64,000 bases of DNA from Sphingomonadales bacterium BRH_c42 (GCA_001516125.1 LOEX01000127.1:1-64000), one strand, 5' to 3'; positions 27,808-37,184 are shown, numbered from the stretch's first letter. Program-made: numbers and translations. The notes: generated by a model not told the origin, from the sequence alone.

Positions 27808-28008
27808 CGTGATGCAATCATCTTTGCATCAAGAGGCATAAGCAAAAATTCGCGGGTCTCATTTCAGTGAGAAAGGAACGCAAGTTGCCAAGACTTGTGC
27901 GCGACCGAGCTATTGCTTTGTATCGATGTGACTGGCGGAGACCGGCATCAGATCGGCTCGATCACATGATGGGCACGCTCTCCCTCCCGCAATGGGCCGA
28001 CGGTTGAG

Positions 28009-28770
28009 ATGCGGGGAAGGACGATCCACAACCAGTCGAACTCACGCAGCCCACTCGTGGGCTGCAAATGGATCACAGTCCTTCTCTCTTCCTGGCTGCT
28101 TCTGGCTGCCTGCAATCCTTTCGACGATACGCCGACCTACCGTTATCGCATGACGGTGGAGGTCGATACGCCTGAAGGCCTAAAGACCGGATCAAGCGTG
28201 ATAGAAGTCGACACTCACATGGAAACCAATCCCGAGAGTCCATCCAGCCAACGCATCAATCGAAGTGCCATGGGGGAGGCTGCCATGGTGGACTTGGGCG
28301 AACGAGGCATTTTGTTCGCTCTGTTGCGTTCTGAAGATGATGTCGATTTTGCTGCGCGGATAATGTTTCTGCTTGCGCCGAAGGGGCTGGACAAGAACGG
28401 CGATGCCTTCTTGGGCCGCTTTGCCAATATGCTTGAATTGACGGAGCCCGTCGAGCTGCCGGCGACACAAGAGAAGATCAACCCGCCGCTGGCAAAGATG
28501 AAAGGTCGCCCCATGCTGGTGACATTCGGCGATCTTGTTGATCCCGCCAGTGTCGAACGGGTCGATCCCGATGATCTGGCTGCAACATTCGGCAAAGGCG
28601 TCTCGCTGCGCCGTATCACCGTGCAGATCACACGCGATCGGGTGACGACCGGGATCGAGAAGCGGTTGGGGTGGCTAAGTCAACTCAAAGGCATGAACTT
28701 GAGTCGGAGTGACTTCCCGGATGATGTGCCAGTGGGTGCGTTCTCCGAGATGTTCAGGAAAGGCAATTAG
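28009..28770 (+). CDS. Putative lipoprotein of unknown function
   Basis: WITVLLSSWLLLAAC lipobox; YRYRMTVEVDTPEGLKTGSSVIEVDT. Confidence 0.75.
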   Translation: MRGRTIHNQSNSRSPLVGCKWITVLLSSWLLLAACNPFDDTPTYRYRMTVEVDTPEGLKTGSSVIEVDTHMETNPESPSSQRINRSAMGEAAMVDLGERGILFALLRSEDDVDFAARIMFLLAPKGLDKNGDAFLGRFANMLELTEPVELPATQEKINPPLAKMKGRPMLVTFGDLVDPASVERVDPDDLAATFGKGVSLRRITVQITRDRVTTGIEKRLGWLSQLKGMNLSRSDFPDDVPVGAFSEMFRKGN

Positions 28771-28773
28771 ACG

Positions 28774-29181
28774 ATGGATCGCGAAGTATTTCTATCATTG
28801 CTCGCCCTGGATAGTTACAATCGAGGCTATAACGCCGCCGTTGGCGATCTCGATGAGAGCGGAAGCATTGGGACCGCCACTATTCGGCCATTCGAGCCGG
28901 ATGAGCAAGATGGCTGGCAAGCAGCCGGTTTCTACGCCGTCGCCTACGAGTGGAACGGCGAAACGGTGATTTCGTATCGTGGCACGAATGACTTGCTCGA
29001 CCCGTTCACTGGATGGACAATCGGGGCGGGGTTTGATGGCGCGAGCCAAGCCGGATTAGCGATTGAATTTTATGAGGCAGTAAGGGGGCTGATCGGCGCA
29101 ATCCTGATCGGGCTGTCATTCTGGTGGTCGGTGCGCCACAACCGGATCGAGGCTAACCGGGCGATCGCGACAGATATTTAG
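28774..29181 (+). pseudogene. Truncated lipase-like (class 3 / RTX-lipase N-terminus) ORF fused to duplicated DUF475 tail
   Basis: MDREVFLSLLALDSYNRGYNAAVGDLDESG...GFYAVAYEWNGETVISYRGTNDLLDPFTGW..LAIEFYEAV then GLIGAILIGLSFWWSVRHNRIEANRAIATDI*, identical to the DUF475 tail except S/N. Confidence 0.85.
29086..29178 (+). repeat. 93-bp direct repeat copy 2 (remnant DUF475 3' end)
   Basis: GGGCTGATCGGCGCAATCCTGATCGGGCTGTCATTCTGGTGGTCGG...GCGACAGATATT. Confidence 0.95.
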
Positions 29182-30118
29182 CGAGAGGTGCCGCTATCAC
29201 CAACTGCAGCAGATGATAGAGCAGCAGCGGCGCGATCACGAACCCCGCGATTTCCGGCGCGAACAGGATCGCAGCGAGCGGCGCGCCGACTGCAACGCTC
29301 TTTTGCGCCCCGGCAAAAAGGAAGGCGATCCGGTCTTCGCGCGCAAACGACAAGGCACCGCCCAGCACCCAGGCGCCAAGCTTTGCAAGCAGCAGGTAGG
29401 CCAGCACCAGCATCCCCAACTGCAACCAATCCTCAGCCGCAAACATTCGCGCCAGTCCCTGCTCGACCGCGCCGGAAAAGGCGACATAGACGGCAATCCC
29501 GATCACAATCCGGTCGAGCCAGACGATCTTGTCCTTCCGCTCCAGGATCCAGCCGCGGGTCCAGCCCTGCAAAGCCTGACCGATCATGAATGGCAGCACC
29601 AACATCAGCGCGATCCGCCAGATCGCGTCATTCCCTAACTCGGCCAGTTCTCCCCCGCCCAGCAGTGCGAACAGCGGCGCGGTAACAAGCACGCCCGTGA
29701 TGTTGATCAAGGCCGCGCCCACCACCGCCAGCGCGATATTCCCGCCCGCGAGCGTGGTGTATGAGGTGGCCGACTGGATCGTCGATGGCAGAGTTCCCAG
29801 ATAGAGAAAACCCAACGCCACGAGCGGTGGAAGATGCGCGGCAGCCAGCCGCGAAAATCCCAGCCCCAGGATCGCCATTGCCCCGAACACCCAGACAAGC
29901 AGCGGCAGGAAATAACGCCAGTTGGCAAACGCGCGTATAATCTCACCGCGCGCAACTCGCATGCCATTGACCAGGAACAGCGCAAAGATCGCGGTGCTGG
30001 CAACATCTTGCGCGACCGGCCTGGTTTCGCCGCCAACGGGCAGGATGAAGCCCGCCAGCGTTGCCAGCATCAGGACGGCGATCATCGGATCGTTGAAGAG
30101 CGAAAGGCGTTTTCTCAA
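29153..30118 (-). CDS. Bile acid:sodium symporter (BASS) family protein
   Basis: FLVNGMRVARGEIIRAFANWRYFLPLLVWVFGAMAILGLGFS...LGTLPSTIQSATSYTTLAGGNIALAVVGAALINITGVLVTAPL. Confidence 0.88.
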   Translation of the reverse strand: MRKRLSLFNDPMIAVLMLATLAGFILPVGGETRPVAQDVASTAIFALFLVNGMRVARGEIIRAFANWRYFLPLLVWVFGAMAILGLGFSRLAAAHLPPLVALGFLYLGTLPSTIQSATSYTTLAGGNIALAVVGAALINITGVLVTAPLFALLGGGELAELGNDAIWRIALMLVLPFMIGQALQGWTRGWILERKDKIVWLDRIVIGIAVYVAFSGAVEQGLARMFAAEDWLQLGMLVLAYLLLAKLGAWVLGGALSFAREDRIAFLFAGAQKSVAVGAPLAAILFAPEIAGFVIAPLLLYHLLQLVIAAPLAKYLSRSPG

Positions 30119-30126
30119 GGCCTGCG

Positions 30127-31491
30127 TCAGCCCTGCAGTTCATACTGCTTGAGCAGATCATAAAGCGTCGGCCTGCTGATCCCCAGCATCTTTGCGGTGT
30201 TCGAGATATTGCCCTCGCTGCGTGCCAGCGCGCGGCGGATCACGCGCCGGTCTGCTTCCTCGCGCGCCGTTTTAAGGTTCAGCGCGTCGGCGTGTTCGCC
30301 CTCGCCTTCGCCCAGATCGAGGTCGTCCGCACTTACCATCTTACCTTCGGCCATGATCACGGCGCGTTTTACGCGGTTTTCAAGTTCGCGCACATTGCCC
30401 GGCCAGTTCCAGGCATCGATCGCGCTCAGCGCTTCGGAGGCAAAGCCTTTGACCTGCGGATTCATCTCGGCGGAAAAGCGCTTCAGAAACGCCTTGGCCA
30501 ACAGCGTGGCGTCGCCCGGGCGTTCGGCCAGAGAGGGGATGCGGATCACGATTTCGGCCAGGCGATAGAACAGATCCTCGCGGAATTTCCCCTCGCCGAT
30601 CATCGCTTCGAGGTCTTGATGGGTCGCGCACACGATCCGCGTATTGACCGCAATCGCGCTGCGCCCGCCCACCCGCTCGATCGTGCGTTCCTGCAAAAAG
30701 CGCAGCAGCTTGACCTGAAGCGGCAACGGAATATCGCCCACCTCATCGAGGAACAGTGTACCCCCATCGGCGCTTTCGATCTTGCCCTCGGTGGTCTTGA
30801 CTGCGCCCGTGAAGGCGCCCTTTTCATGCCCGAACAGTTCGCTTTCGAGCAGGTTCTCGGGGATGGCCGCGCAGTTGATCGCAACGAACGGCCCCTTGCG
30901 CCGGTCGCTAGCGTCATGAAGTCCGCGCGCGAGCAGTTCCTTGCCGGTGCCGCTTGCCCCCAGCAGCATGACCGAGACATTGGTGTTCGCCACCCGTTCG
31001 ATAGTGCGCGCGACCTTGATCATTTCCGGAGCCGAAGTGATCAGAGTGCCAAGCACTGTCTTGTCTTCGTTCACTTTTTCGGCCAGGCGCCGGTTTTCCT
31101 GCTCGATCCCGTAGAGATTGTAGGCCCGCCGGACGATCAGGCCCAATTCCTCGATATCGACCGGTTTCTGGTAAAAATCGTAAGCTCCCCGCTCGATGGC
31201 CTGAAGCGCGCTCTCGCGCGCACCGTGACCCGTGGCAACAATCACCTTGGCATCGGGTTTCAGCGCCATGATCGCATCGAGCACGGCAAAGCCTTCGCTG
31301 GTGCCATCAGGATCGGGCGGCAGGCCAAGATCGAGCGTGACGACCGCAGGTTCGTGCGCGCGCAATGCGGAGATGGCGCTGTCACGGTCGATCGCGGGGA
31401 TCACCTCGAAATCGTCATAGGCCCACTTGAACTGCGCCTGCAGCCCCTCGTCATCTTCCACGACAAGCAAGATAGGACGTTTCTCGGTCAT
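30127..31491 (-). CDS. prsR: PEP-CTERM-box response regulator transcription factor (sigma54-dependent)
   Basis: LLVVEDDEGLQAQFKWAYDDFEVIPAIDRDSAISALRAHEPAVVTLDLGLPPDPDGTSEG; GASGTGKELLARGLH, GAFTGA; C-terminal Fis-type HTH GNISNTAKMLGISRPTLYDLLKQYEL. Confidence 0.93.
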   Translation of the reverse strand: MTEKRPILLVVEDDEGLQAQFKWAYDDFEVIPAIDRDSAISALRAHEPAVVTLDLGLPPDPDGTSEGFAVLDAIMALKPDAKVIVATGHGARESALQAIERGAYDFYQKPVDIEELGLIVRRAYNLYGIEQENRRLAEKVNEDKTVLGTLITSAPEMIKVARTIERVANTNVSVMLLGASGTGKELLARGLHDASDRRKGPFVAINCAAIPENLLESELFGHEKGAFTGAVKTTEGKIESADGGTLFLDEVGDIPLPLQVKLLRFLQERTIERVGGRSAIAVNTRIVCATHQDLEAMIGEGKFREDLFYRLAEIVIRIPSLAERPGDATLLAKAFLKRFSAEMNPQVKGFASEALSAIDAWNWPGNVRELENRVKRAVIMAEGKMVSADDLDLGEGEGEHADALNLKTAREEADRRVIRRALARSEGNISNTAKMLGISRPTLYDLLKQYELQG

Positions 31492-33608
31492 TGTTCCGCC
31501 TCTGATTCAATGGGCCTGCCGGACCCGGCAATCGCCTGCATGGCAGCGAGCGGCAGGAACACCGAGACGCGCGTCCCTATCCCCTCGCGCGAATCGACCT
31601 CGAGCCGCCCGCCCATTGCCCGGATCAGCTCGCGCGCCTCGAACGCGCCGATGCCGAAGCCATTGTTCTTCGACGATACGAACGGTCTGAACAGGCCATT
31701 GCGAACGAAGCCGGGCGACATGCCGACGCCGCGATCGGTCACATCGATTCTTCCGCACACACCGTCGCGCGCCACGGCCAGCTGCACCGCCGCATCGCTG
31801 GTGCTGGCATCGATCGCGTTCTGCAGAATGTGCGACATCGCCTGATCGAGCGCCTCTGCATTGGCGTTCACGTCGCACGGGACGGCACTTGCCACCTCCA
31901 CTTTGTGCAACCCGCGGAATCTCTCAGCGATGCCGTTGACTACGCCTGCCAGGTCGATTGGTTGCAACTGCGCCACATGCCCGGCGCCATAACGCCCCAG
32001 CCGGGCCAGCAGCGCGTTGAGCTTGTCCGCGCTGTTGCGCAGGGTCACCATCATGTCGGCGCGAAATTCGGGATTGTCGGCATGCTTTTCAGCATTGCGC
32101 GCGAGCATGGACAGCTGGCTGGCCAGGTTCTTGATGTCATGAATCACGAAGGCGATGCGCCTGCTGAATTCGTCAAACCGGCTTGCCTCCATCAATGCGC
32201 GCTGCACTGCCTGTTCCGCAAGATAGCTCGCCAATTGCTGCCCAACCACACGCAGCAGATCGAGATCCTCCCAATCCAGCCGCCTGCCGCTCTTCGGACG
32301 CGCCAGCACCACCGCCCCGACCAGCCGGTCGAAATGGAGCAAAGGAACCAGCGCCCAGCCCTGGTCCAGTTCCGCAAGCCATTGCGGAACCTGCGCTTCA
32401 CCGGGGTTGAGCCGTTCGTCCTCGCGCATCCGGTCGAGATCGAGAATCTGTCCCTGCTGCTCCAGATATCCGGCCAGTGCGTAGTTTCCGGCCACGGTCG
32501 GCACATCGGGTTCAGGCCATTGCCAGCGCGCAACCAGCGAAAGATTGGCTTCCTCGTCAGGCGCAAGCAGGAACCCGCCGGGGCTGTCGGTAATATCGGC
32601 CATTGCCTTGATCAACCGTTCGTGCAGGCTGCTTTGCTGCGAACCGCGCTGGCCGATCGTGCCTGTAAAGCGCAGCCATTCCTCGCGATAATCGTAACGG
32701 TGCTGGAACAGATGTTTCGACAGCTTTTGCTTCAACCAGTCGCGCAAGCGCTGCGAAGGCAACCAGATGATCGCCCCCACGCTCGCAAATACGAAGAATG
32801 CGACCTGGGAAAGGCGGGCCAGATCGCCGCCGACCAGCGCCAGCGATTGGGTGACGACCACCATCAGCAGGAGATATGCGCCGATCACCAGGAGTGACAG
32901 GCTGCGGAAGGTCACTGCGCGCGATGGGCTGAACTGCAAACCGGCCGATACCGCCGTGCTGCCCACTGCCAGCGACACAGCCAGCCCGATCGCCAGATAT
33001 CCTCGCAGCGCCCAGAGCAATTCGGGAGCTGCCCCGCCCAGGTAGGCGATGGTGTAGATGTTCAGCTCGTAACCCCAGACCACCGCCAGGGCGGTCGAAC
33101 TCCAGCGTAGCAGTGCCCGCGAATTGGCGGTCGCCCCGACATAGAGGTTGTGCAGCAGCACCAGTGCGCCGATCGCCGCCATCATCCGCAGCATCGCCGA
33201 AATTTCGAATGCCAGCACCTCCAGCCCAGGGTTGTCGGCGTATTCGATTCGCACCATCAGCAGCGGCAGTTGCAGCAGTTCGACGAACGCCAGGGCGACG
33301 ACCACCGGCCTGACCGTTCCCATGCTCTCATCCCGGCCGTCGTTGGCAAACAGGCGGAAAACCAGCAGGATCCATGCAACGTTCCGGCCGATCTCGGCAT
33401 ATCTGACCGACGAGCCATCCGGATCGAAGACCACCGACGTCACGCACCACACACCGGTGAAAGCGATCGCCAGAATGGCTGCCAGCCGGTCGGATCGATC
33501 CTTGTCCCCATGGCTGACGATCCAGAATGCCGCGAGCACGCAGGCAATCGCTCCTGCCAGATAACCCACCGGACCAACCCCGGTCAGTAATGGTGTCCCG
33601 GTGTCCAT
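31488..33608 (-). CDS. prsK: XrtA/PEP-CTERM system histidine kinase
   Basis: Membrane N-terminus, GAF-like region, FVIHDIKNLASQLSMLARNAEKHADNPEF H-box, VTDRGVGMSPGFVRNGLFRPFVSSKNNGFGIGAFEARELI; 4-nt overlap with prsR. Confidence 0.9.
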   Translation of the reverse strand: MDTGTPLLTGVGPVGYLAGAIACVLAAFWIVSHGDKDRSDRLAAILAIAFTGVWCVTSVVFDPDGSSVRYAEIGRNVAWILLVFRLFANDGRDESMGTVRPVVVALAFVELLQLPLLMVRIEYADNPGLEVLAFEISAMLRMMAAIGALVLLHNLYVGATANSRALLRWSSTALAVVWGYELNIYTIAYLGGAAPELLWALRGYLAIGLAVSLAVGSTAVSAGLQFSPSRAVTFRSLSLLVIGAYLLLMVVVTQSLALVGGDLARLSQVAFFVFASVGAIIWLPSQRLRDWLKQKLSKHLFQHRYDYREEWLRFTGTIGQRGSQQSSLHERLIKAMADITDSPGGFLLAPDEEANLSLVARWQWPEPDVPTVAGNYALAGYLEQQGQILDLDRMREDERLNPGEAQVPQWLAELDQGWALVPLLHFDRLVGAVVLARPKSGRRLDWEDLDLLRVVGQQLASYLAEQAVQRALMEASRFDEFSRRIAFVIHDIKNLASQLSMLARNAEKHADNPEFRADMMVTLRNSADKLNALLARLGRYGAGHVAQLQPIDLAGVVNGIAERFRGLHKVEVASAVPCDVNANAEALDQAMSHILQNAIDASTSDAAVQLAVARDGVCGRIDVTDRGVGMSPGFVRNGLFRPFVSSKNNGFGIGAFEARELIRAMGGRLEVDSREGIGTRVSVFLPLAAMQAIAGSGRPIESEAEQ

Positions 33609-33753
33609 CACCTGCCGGCCTTTCTCGACAGCACCGGCGCATGCCGCCCCAAATGAGGTCCGGCGGCATTGCTGACAGTGAAGCGCAGTTCCTTCATCTA
33701 TTCCATCTCGCAAGACCTGTGATGCACCAGCAATATAGCCGATAGAAGTGAAA

Positions 33754-33770
33754 TGTCGGTAAAATTTACA
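33754..33770 (-). promoter_or_regulatory. Candidate regulatory site upstream of prsK (TGTAAATTTTACCGACA)
   Basis: Contains imperfect palindrome GTAAA-A-TTTAC; located in the intergenic region upstream of prsK. Confidence 0.3.
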
Positions 33771-33841
33771 CTTTGACGACTACATGCTGCTTTTACAAGC
33801 TTTTCCCTGGGGGAAACTGGCCACCGCGCGCGGTGGCCGGG

Positions 33842-35242
33842 TCAGCGAGCCCCATCGTCCCGCTGGAAGTCGAAGGGGGTGATCCCGCGCAGCAGCCGGT
33901 CGGTGGACGGATGCGTCCCGCGCGGCGGCAATGATCGTTGACGACAGTCCCGGCGAAAGCAGCGCGCGCACCCAAGTCCGATCGGCTGCGCGTCGGCTTC
34001 GGCCAGCGAGCGGCCGCGTGCAGCAGCAAGATCGCCCGCCAGCCGTGCCTCAACGCCCAGGACGACGACATAGCCCGCCTCGCCGCCGACAGCCCCGGCA
34101 GCCGCAACCGTCTGCGCCAGCGTCAGCCAGTGTTTAGGCCCGGCGTCCACGCCATCGACAATGATCGGTTGCACACACAATTCGCCGCGCCGCTCGAACG
34201 CACGATGCACGATCCATAAGGGGCAACTCGCCTCGCTTTCGAGCAGCGTCGCGCCGCTCGCACCAGAAAAGCGCTTGGAAAACTGCCCTGCGCGGTCGAT
34301 CCGGGCCATAAAAAATGGCAGCCCCCTCTGGCCGACCCGCTGCAAGGTGGTGAGCCGGTGCGCAACCTGCTCGAAACTCGCCCCGAACCGGCGTTGCAGC
34401 ACCACAAGATCGTATCCGGTCTGCTCGCAGGCGCGGAGGAATCGGCCATACGGCATCAGCAGCGCAGCGGCGAAATACCCGGTGAGATGCCGCTCGAAGA
34501 ATTGGCGCGCGCCTGAATCGGCCAACTGCGCGCCCGCGACCAGCCGTTCGATCGCCTCACGCTGCTCAAGCTGCGCGATTTGCAGTGCGATCTGGAAATT
34601 GCGCGAGGCATGTCCCAGCATTTCGGAGAGCTGCAACTGGCGTGCATGCAAGTCGAGCCGGCGGATCGCCCCCGGCATGACATCGAAAGGCAGGATGCGG
34701 ATCGAAAGCTGATGCTTCTCGCGCAGCCGATCGGTCAACGCCGCGCCAAAGTCTCCGCGCGAAAGGCGCATCTCATCGGCCAGCGCCTCCGCCGCATGAT
34801 CCAGATCGGCAAAGTGGTTGCGCCAGCGCTCTATCTCGCGGCGCGACGCAATCAGCGCGTCCTCGCCGTCAGTACCCGTCGCGGCACCGGCGCGGTCGTA
34901 AAGCCGGGCGAATGCAGCGGCGGCCTGCGGTGCGGCGGCGAGAAATTCGTTCACCTCGTCACGGTCGATCCCCAGATCGGCAAAGCGTTCGTCTGCCAGC
35001 CGGCGCGCCAGGCCATCGACCCCGCCGATCGCCTCGTCGCGGCGCAGCATGCGCGGATCGAAGTCGAACCGTTCGATCACTTGCACCAGCACCCGCGCCG
35101 ATAGCGGGCGCTGATTCCGTTCGATCAGGTTGAGATAACTGGGCGAGATGCCCAACACCGCCGCCATAGCGGCCTGGGTCATGCCTTCACGCTTGCGCAG
35201 GCGGCGCAGCGATGGCCCGGCGAAGACGGCAGTTTCTGTCAT
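33842..35242 (-). CDS. XRE/ImmA-IrrE-DUF2083 family regulator (RamB/ScfR/MccR-like)
   Basis: SLRRLRKREGMTQAAMAAVLGISPSYLNLIERNQRPLSARVLVQV HTH; RNFQIALQIAQLEQREAIERL...FFERHLTGYFAAALLMPYGRFL; divergent from aceA. Confidence 0.9.
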   Translation of the reverse strand: MTETAVFAGPSLRRLRKREGMTQAAMAAVLGISPSYLNLIERNQRPLSARVLVQVIERFDFDPRMLRRDEAIGGVDGLARRLADERFADLGIDRDEVNEFLAAAPQAAAAFARLYDRAGAATGTDGEDALIASRREIERWRNHFADLDHAAEALADEMRLSRGDFGAALTDRLREKHQLSIRILPFDVMPGAIRRLDLHARQLQLSEMLGHASRNFQIALQIAQLEQREAIERLVAGAQLADSGARQFFERHLTGYFAAALLMPYGRFLRACEQTGYDLVVLQRRFGASFEQVAHRLTTLQRVGQRGLPFFMARIDRAGQFSKRFSGASGATLLESEASCPLWIVHRAFERRGELCVQPIIVDGVDAGPKHWLTLAQTVAAAGAVGGEAGYVVVLGVEARLAGDLAAARGRSLAEADAQPIGLGCARCFRRDCRQRSLPPRGTHPSTDRLLRGITPFDFQRDDGAR

Positions 35243-35243
35243 T

Positions 35244-35267
35244 TGTAACTTTCTTTACATTGTTACA
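35244..35267. promoter_or_regulatory. Candidate operator between the regulator and aceA
   Basis: Inverted TGTAAC (35244-35249) / GTTACA (35262-35267) immediately 5' of the regulator ATG, further TTTGTAAG nearby at ~35306. Confidence 0.4.
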
Positions 35268-35386
35268 CGCTTTTATCCCTTATTCCGCTCAGAAAGACAA
35301 CAAAGTTTGTAAGTTTTCCTGTTTTTCCGGCGGCGGAGCGGGCATTCCTATGGCAACGCAAAGCATTCGCCAGCAGGAGACAGTTC

Positions 35387-36985
35387 GTGACCTACCAGAC
35401 CAGCATCGCCAACATGCGCCGGACCATCGATGCGCAGGGTGCGTCATGGAACGCGATCGATTCTGAAAGCACCGCGCGGATGCAACTCCAGAACCGGTTC
35501 CCCACCGGGCTCGACATTGCCCGCTACACGGCAGGGATCATGCGCGCCGATATGGCCGCCTATGATGCCGATCCGGCCAATTACACCCAGTCGCTGGGTT
35601 GCTGGCACGGCTTCATCGCGCAGCAGAAGATGATCGCGATCAAGAAGCATTTCGGCACAACGAAAGGCCGCTACCTGTACCTGTCAGGCTGGATGATCGC
35701 CGCGTTGCGCAGCGAGTTCGGCCCGCTGCCCGACCAGTCGATGCACGAGAAGACCAGCGTTCCCGCGCTGATCGAGGAGATCTACACGTTCCTGCGGCAA
35801 GCAGATGCGCGCGAGCTGGGCATGATGTTCCGCGAACTCGACGCGGCGCGCGCTCGCGGCGATGCCGTGGAAGCGCGGCGGATCGAACACGCTATCGATA
35901 ATCACGAAACGCATGTCGTGCCGATCATTGCCGACATCGATGCCGGCTTCGGCAATGCCGAGGCGACTTACCTGCTCGCCAGGAAGATGATCGAGGCGGG
36001 TGCTTGCGCGATCCAGATCGAGAACCAGGTTTCGGACGAGAAGCAGTGCGGGCACCAGGATGGCAAGGTCACCGTCCCGCACGAGGACTTCCTCCAGAAG
36101 ATCCGCGCGATCCGCCATGCCTTCCTCGAACTGGGGATTGAGGACGGGATCATCGTTGCCCGCACCGACAGCCTTGGTGCCGGACTGACCAAGCAGATCG
36201 CCTTCACCCGGGAGCCGGGTGATCTGGGCGACCAGTACAACGCCTTCCTCGATTGCGAGGAGGTCGATCCGGCCAGGATCGGCAACGGCCAGGTCTTCAT
36301 CAGCCGTGACGGCGCACTGATGGTCCCGCGCCGTCTGCCCTCGAACCTCTACCAGTTCCGCCCCGGAACGGGCGAGGACCGCTGCGTGCTCGACTGCATC
36401 ACAGCGCTGCAGAACGGTGCAGACCTGCTTTGGATCGAGACCGAGAAGCCGCATATCGAGCAGATCGCTGGAATGGTTGACCGTATCCGCGAGGTCATTC
36501 CCAACGCCAAGCTGGTCTATAACAACTCGCCCAGCTTCAACTGGACATTGAGCTTCCGCCAACAGATGTTCGACGCCTGGGAGGCGGAAGGCCGCGATCT
36601 GTCCGGATATGACCGGGCGCGGTTGATGAGTGCCGATTATGACGCGACCGAACTGGCCGCCGAGGCCGATGAGAAAATCCGCACCTTCCAGGCCGATGCC
36701 GCGCGGCGGGCGGGGATCTTCCACCACCTGATCACGCTGCCGACCTATCACACGGCGGCGCTCAGCACCGACAATCTCGCGCGCGAGTATTTCGGCGAGC
36801 AGGCGATGCTGGGCTACGTCAAGAATGTGCAGCGCCAGGAAATCCGCCAGGGAATTGCCTGCGTCAAGCACCAGAATATGGCCGGGTCCGACATTGGCGA
36901 TGACCACAAGGAGTATTTTGCCGGTGAGGCCGCTCTCAAGGCCAGCGGCAAGGACAACACTATGAACCAGTTCGAGGCTGCGTGA
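35387..36985 (+). CDS. aceA: Isocitrate lyase
   Basis: LSGWMIAALRSEFGPLPDQSMHEKTSVPALIEEIYTFLRQADARELGMM...QIENQVSDEKQCGHQDGKVTVPHEDFL; GTG start with SD AGGAGA. Confidence 0.96.
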   Translation: MTYQTSIANMRRTIDAQGASWNAIDSESTARMQLQNRFPTGLDIARYTAGIMRADMAAYDADPANYTQSLGCWHGFIAQQKMIAIKKHFGTTKGRYLYLSGWMIAALRSEFGPLPDQSMHEKTSVPALIEEIYTFLRQADARELGMMFRELDAARARGDAVEARRIEHAIDNHETHVVPIIADIDAGFGNAEATYLLARKMIEAGACAIQIENQVSDEKQCGHQDGKVTVPHEDFLQKIRAIRHAFLELGIEDGIIVARTDSLGAGLTKQIAFTREPGDLGDQYNAFLDCEEVDPARIGNGQVFISRDGALMVPRRLPSNLYQFRPGTGEDRCVLDCITALQNGADLLWIETEKPHIEQIAGMVDRIREVIPNAKLVYNNSPSFNWTLSFRQQMFDAWEAEGRDLSGYDRARLMSADYDATELAAEADEKIRTFQADAARRAGIFHHLITLPTYHTAALSTDNLAREYFGEQAMLGYVKNVQRQEIRQGIACVKHQNMAGSDIGDDHKEYFAGEAALKASGKDNTMNQFEAA

Positions 36986-37007
36986 GCGGCTTCAGATCGG
37001 GAGACAA

Positions 37008-37184
37008 ATGATGACCGATGCAGAAATCACCACGCGCGAACCGGGCCGGGCCCGCGCCCTGCTCTCGACTGCCGACTTCAAGCTGCTGCGCCGCGCGCTC
37101 GAAAGCCATGCCAAGCTGACGGAGGACCGCGACGAGCTGGCCAGGATCAACGCGCTGCACCACCGGCTGGGCACCTACAACTAG
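37008..37184 (+). CDS. Small conserved-looking protein downstream of aceA (58 aa)
   Basis: GGGAGACAA-ATGATG; MMTDAEITTREPGRARALLSTADFKLLRRALESHAKLTEDRDELARINALHHRLGTYN*; absent from supplied ORF list because <60 aa. Confidence 0.7.
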   Translation: MMTDAEITTREPGRARALLSTADFKLLRRALESHAKLTEDRDELARINALHHRLGTYN

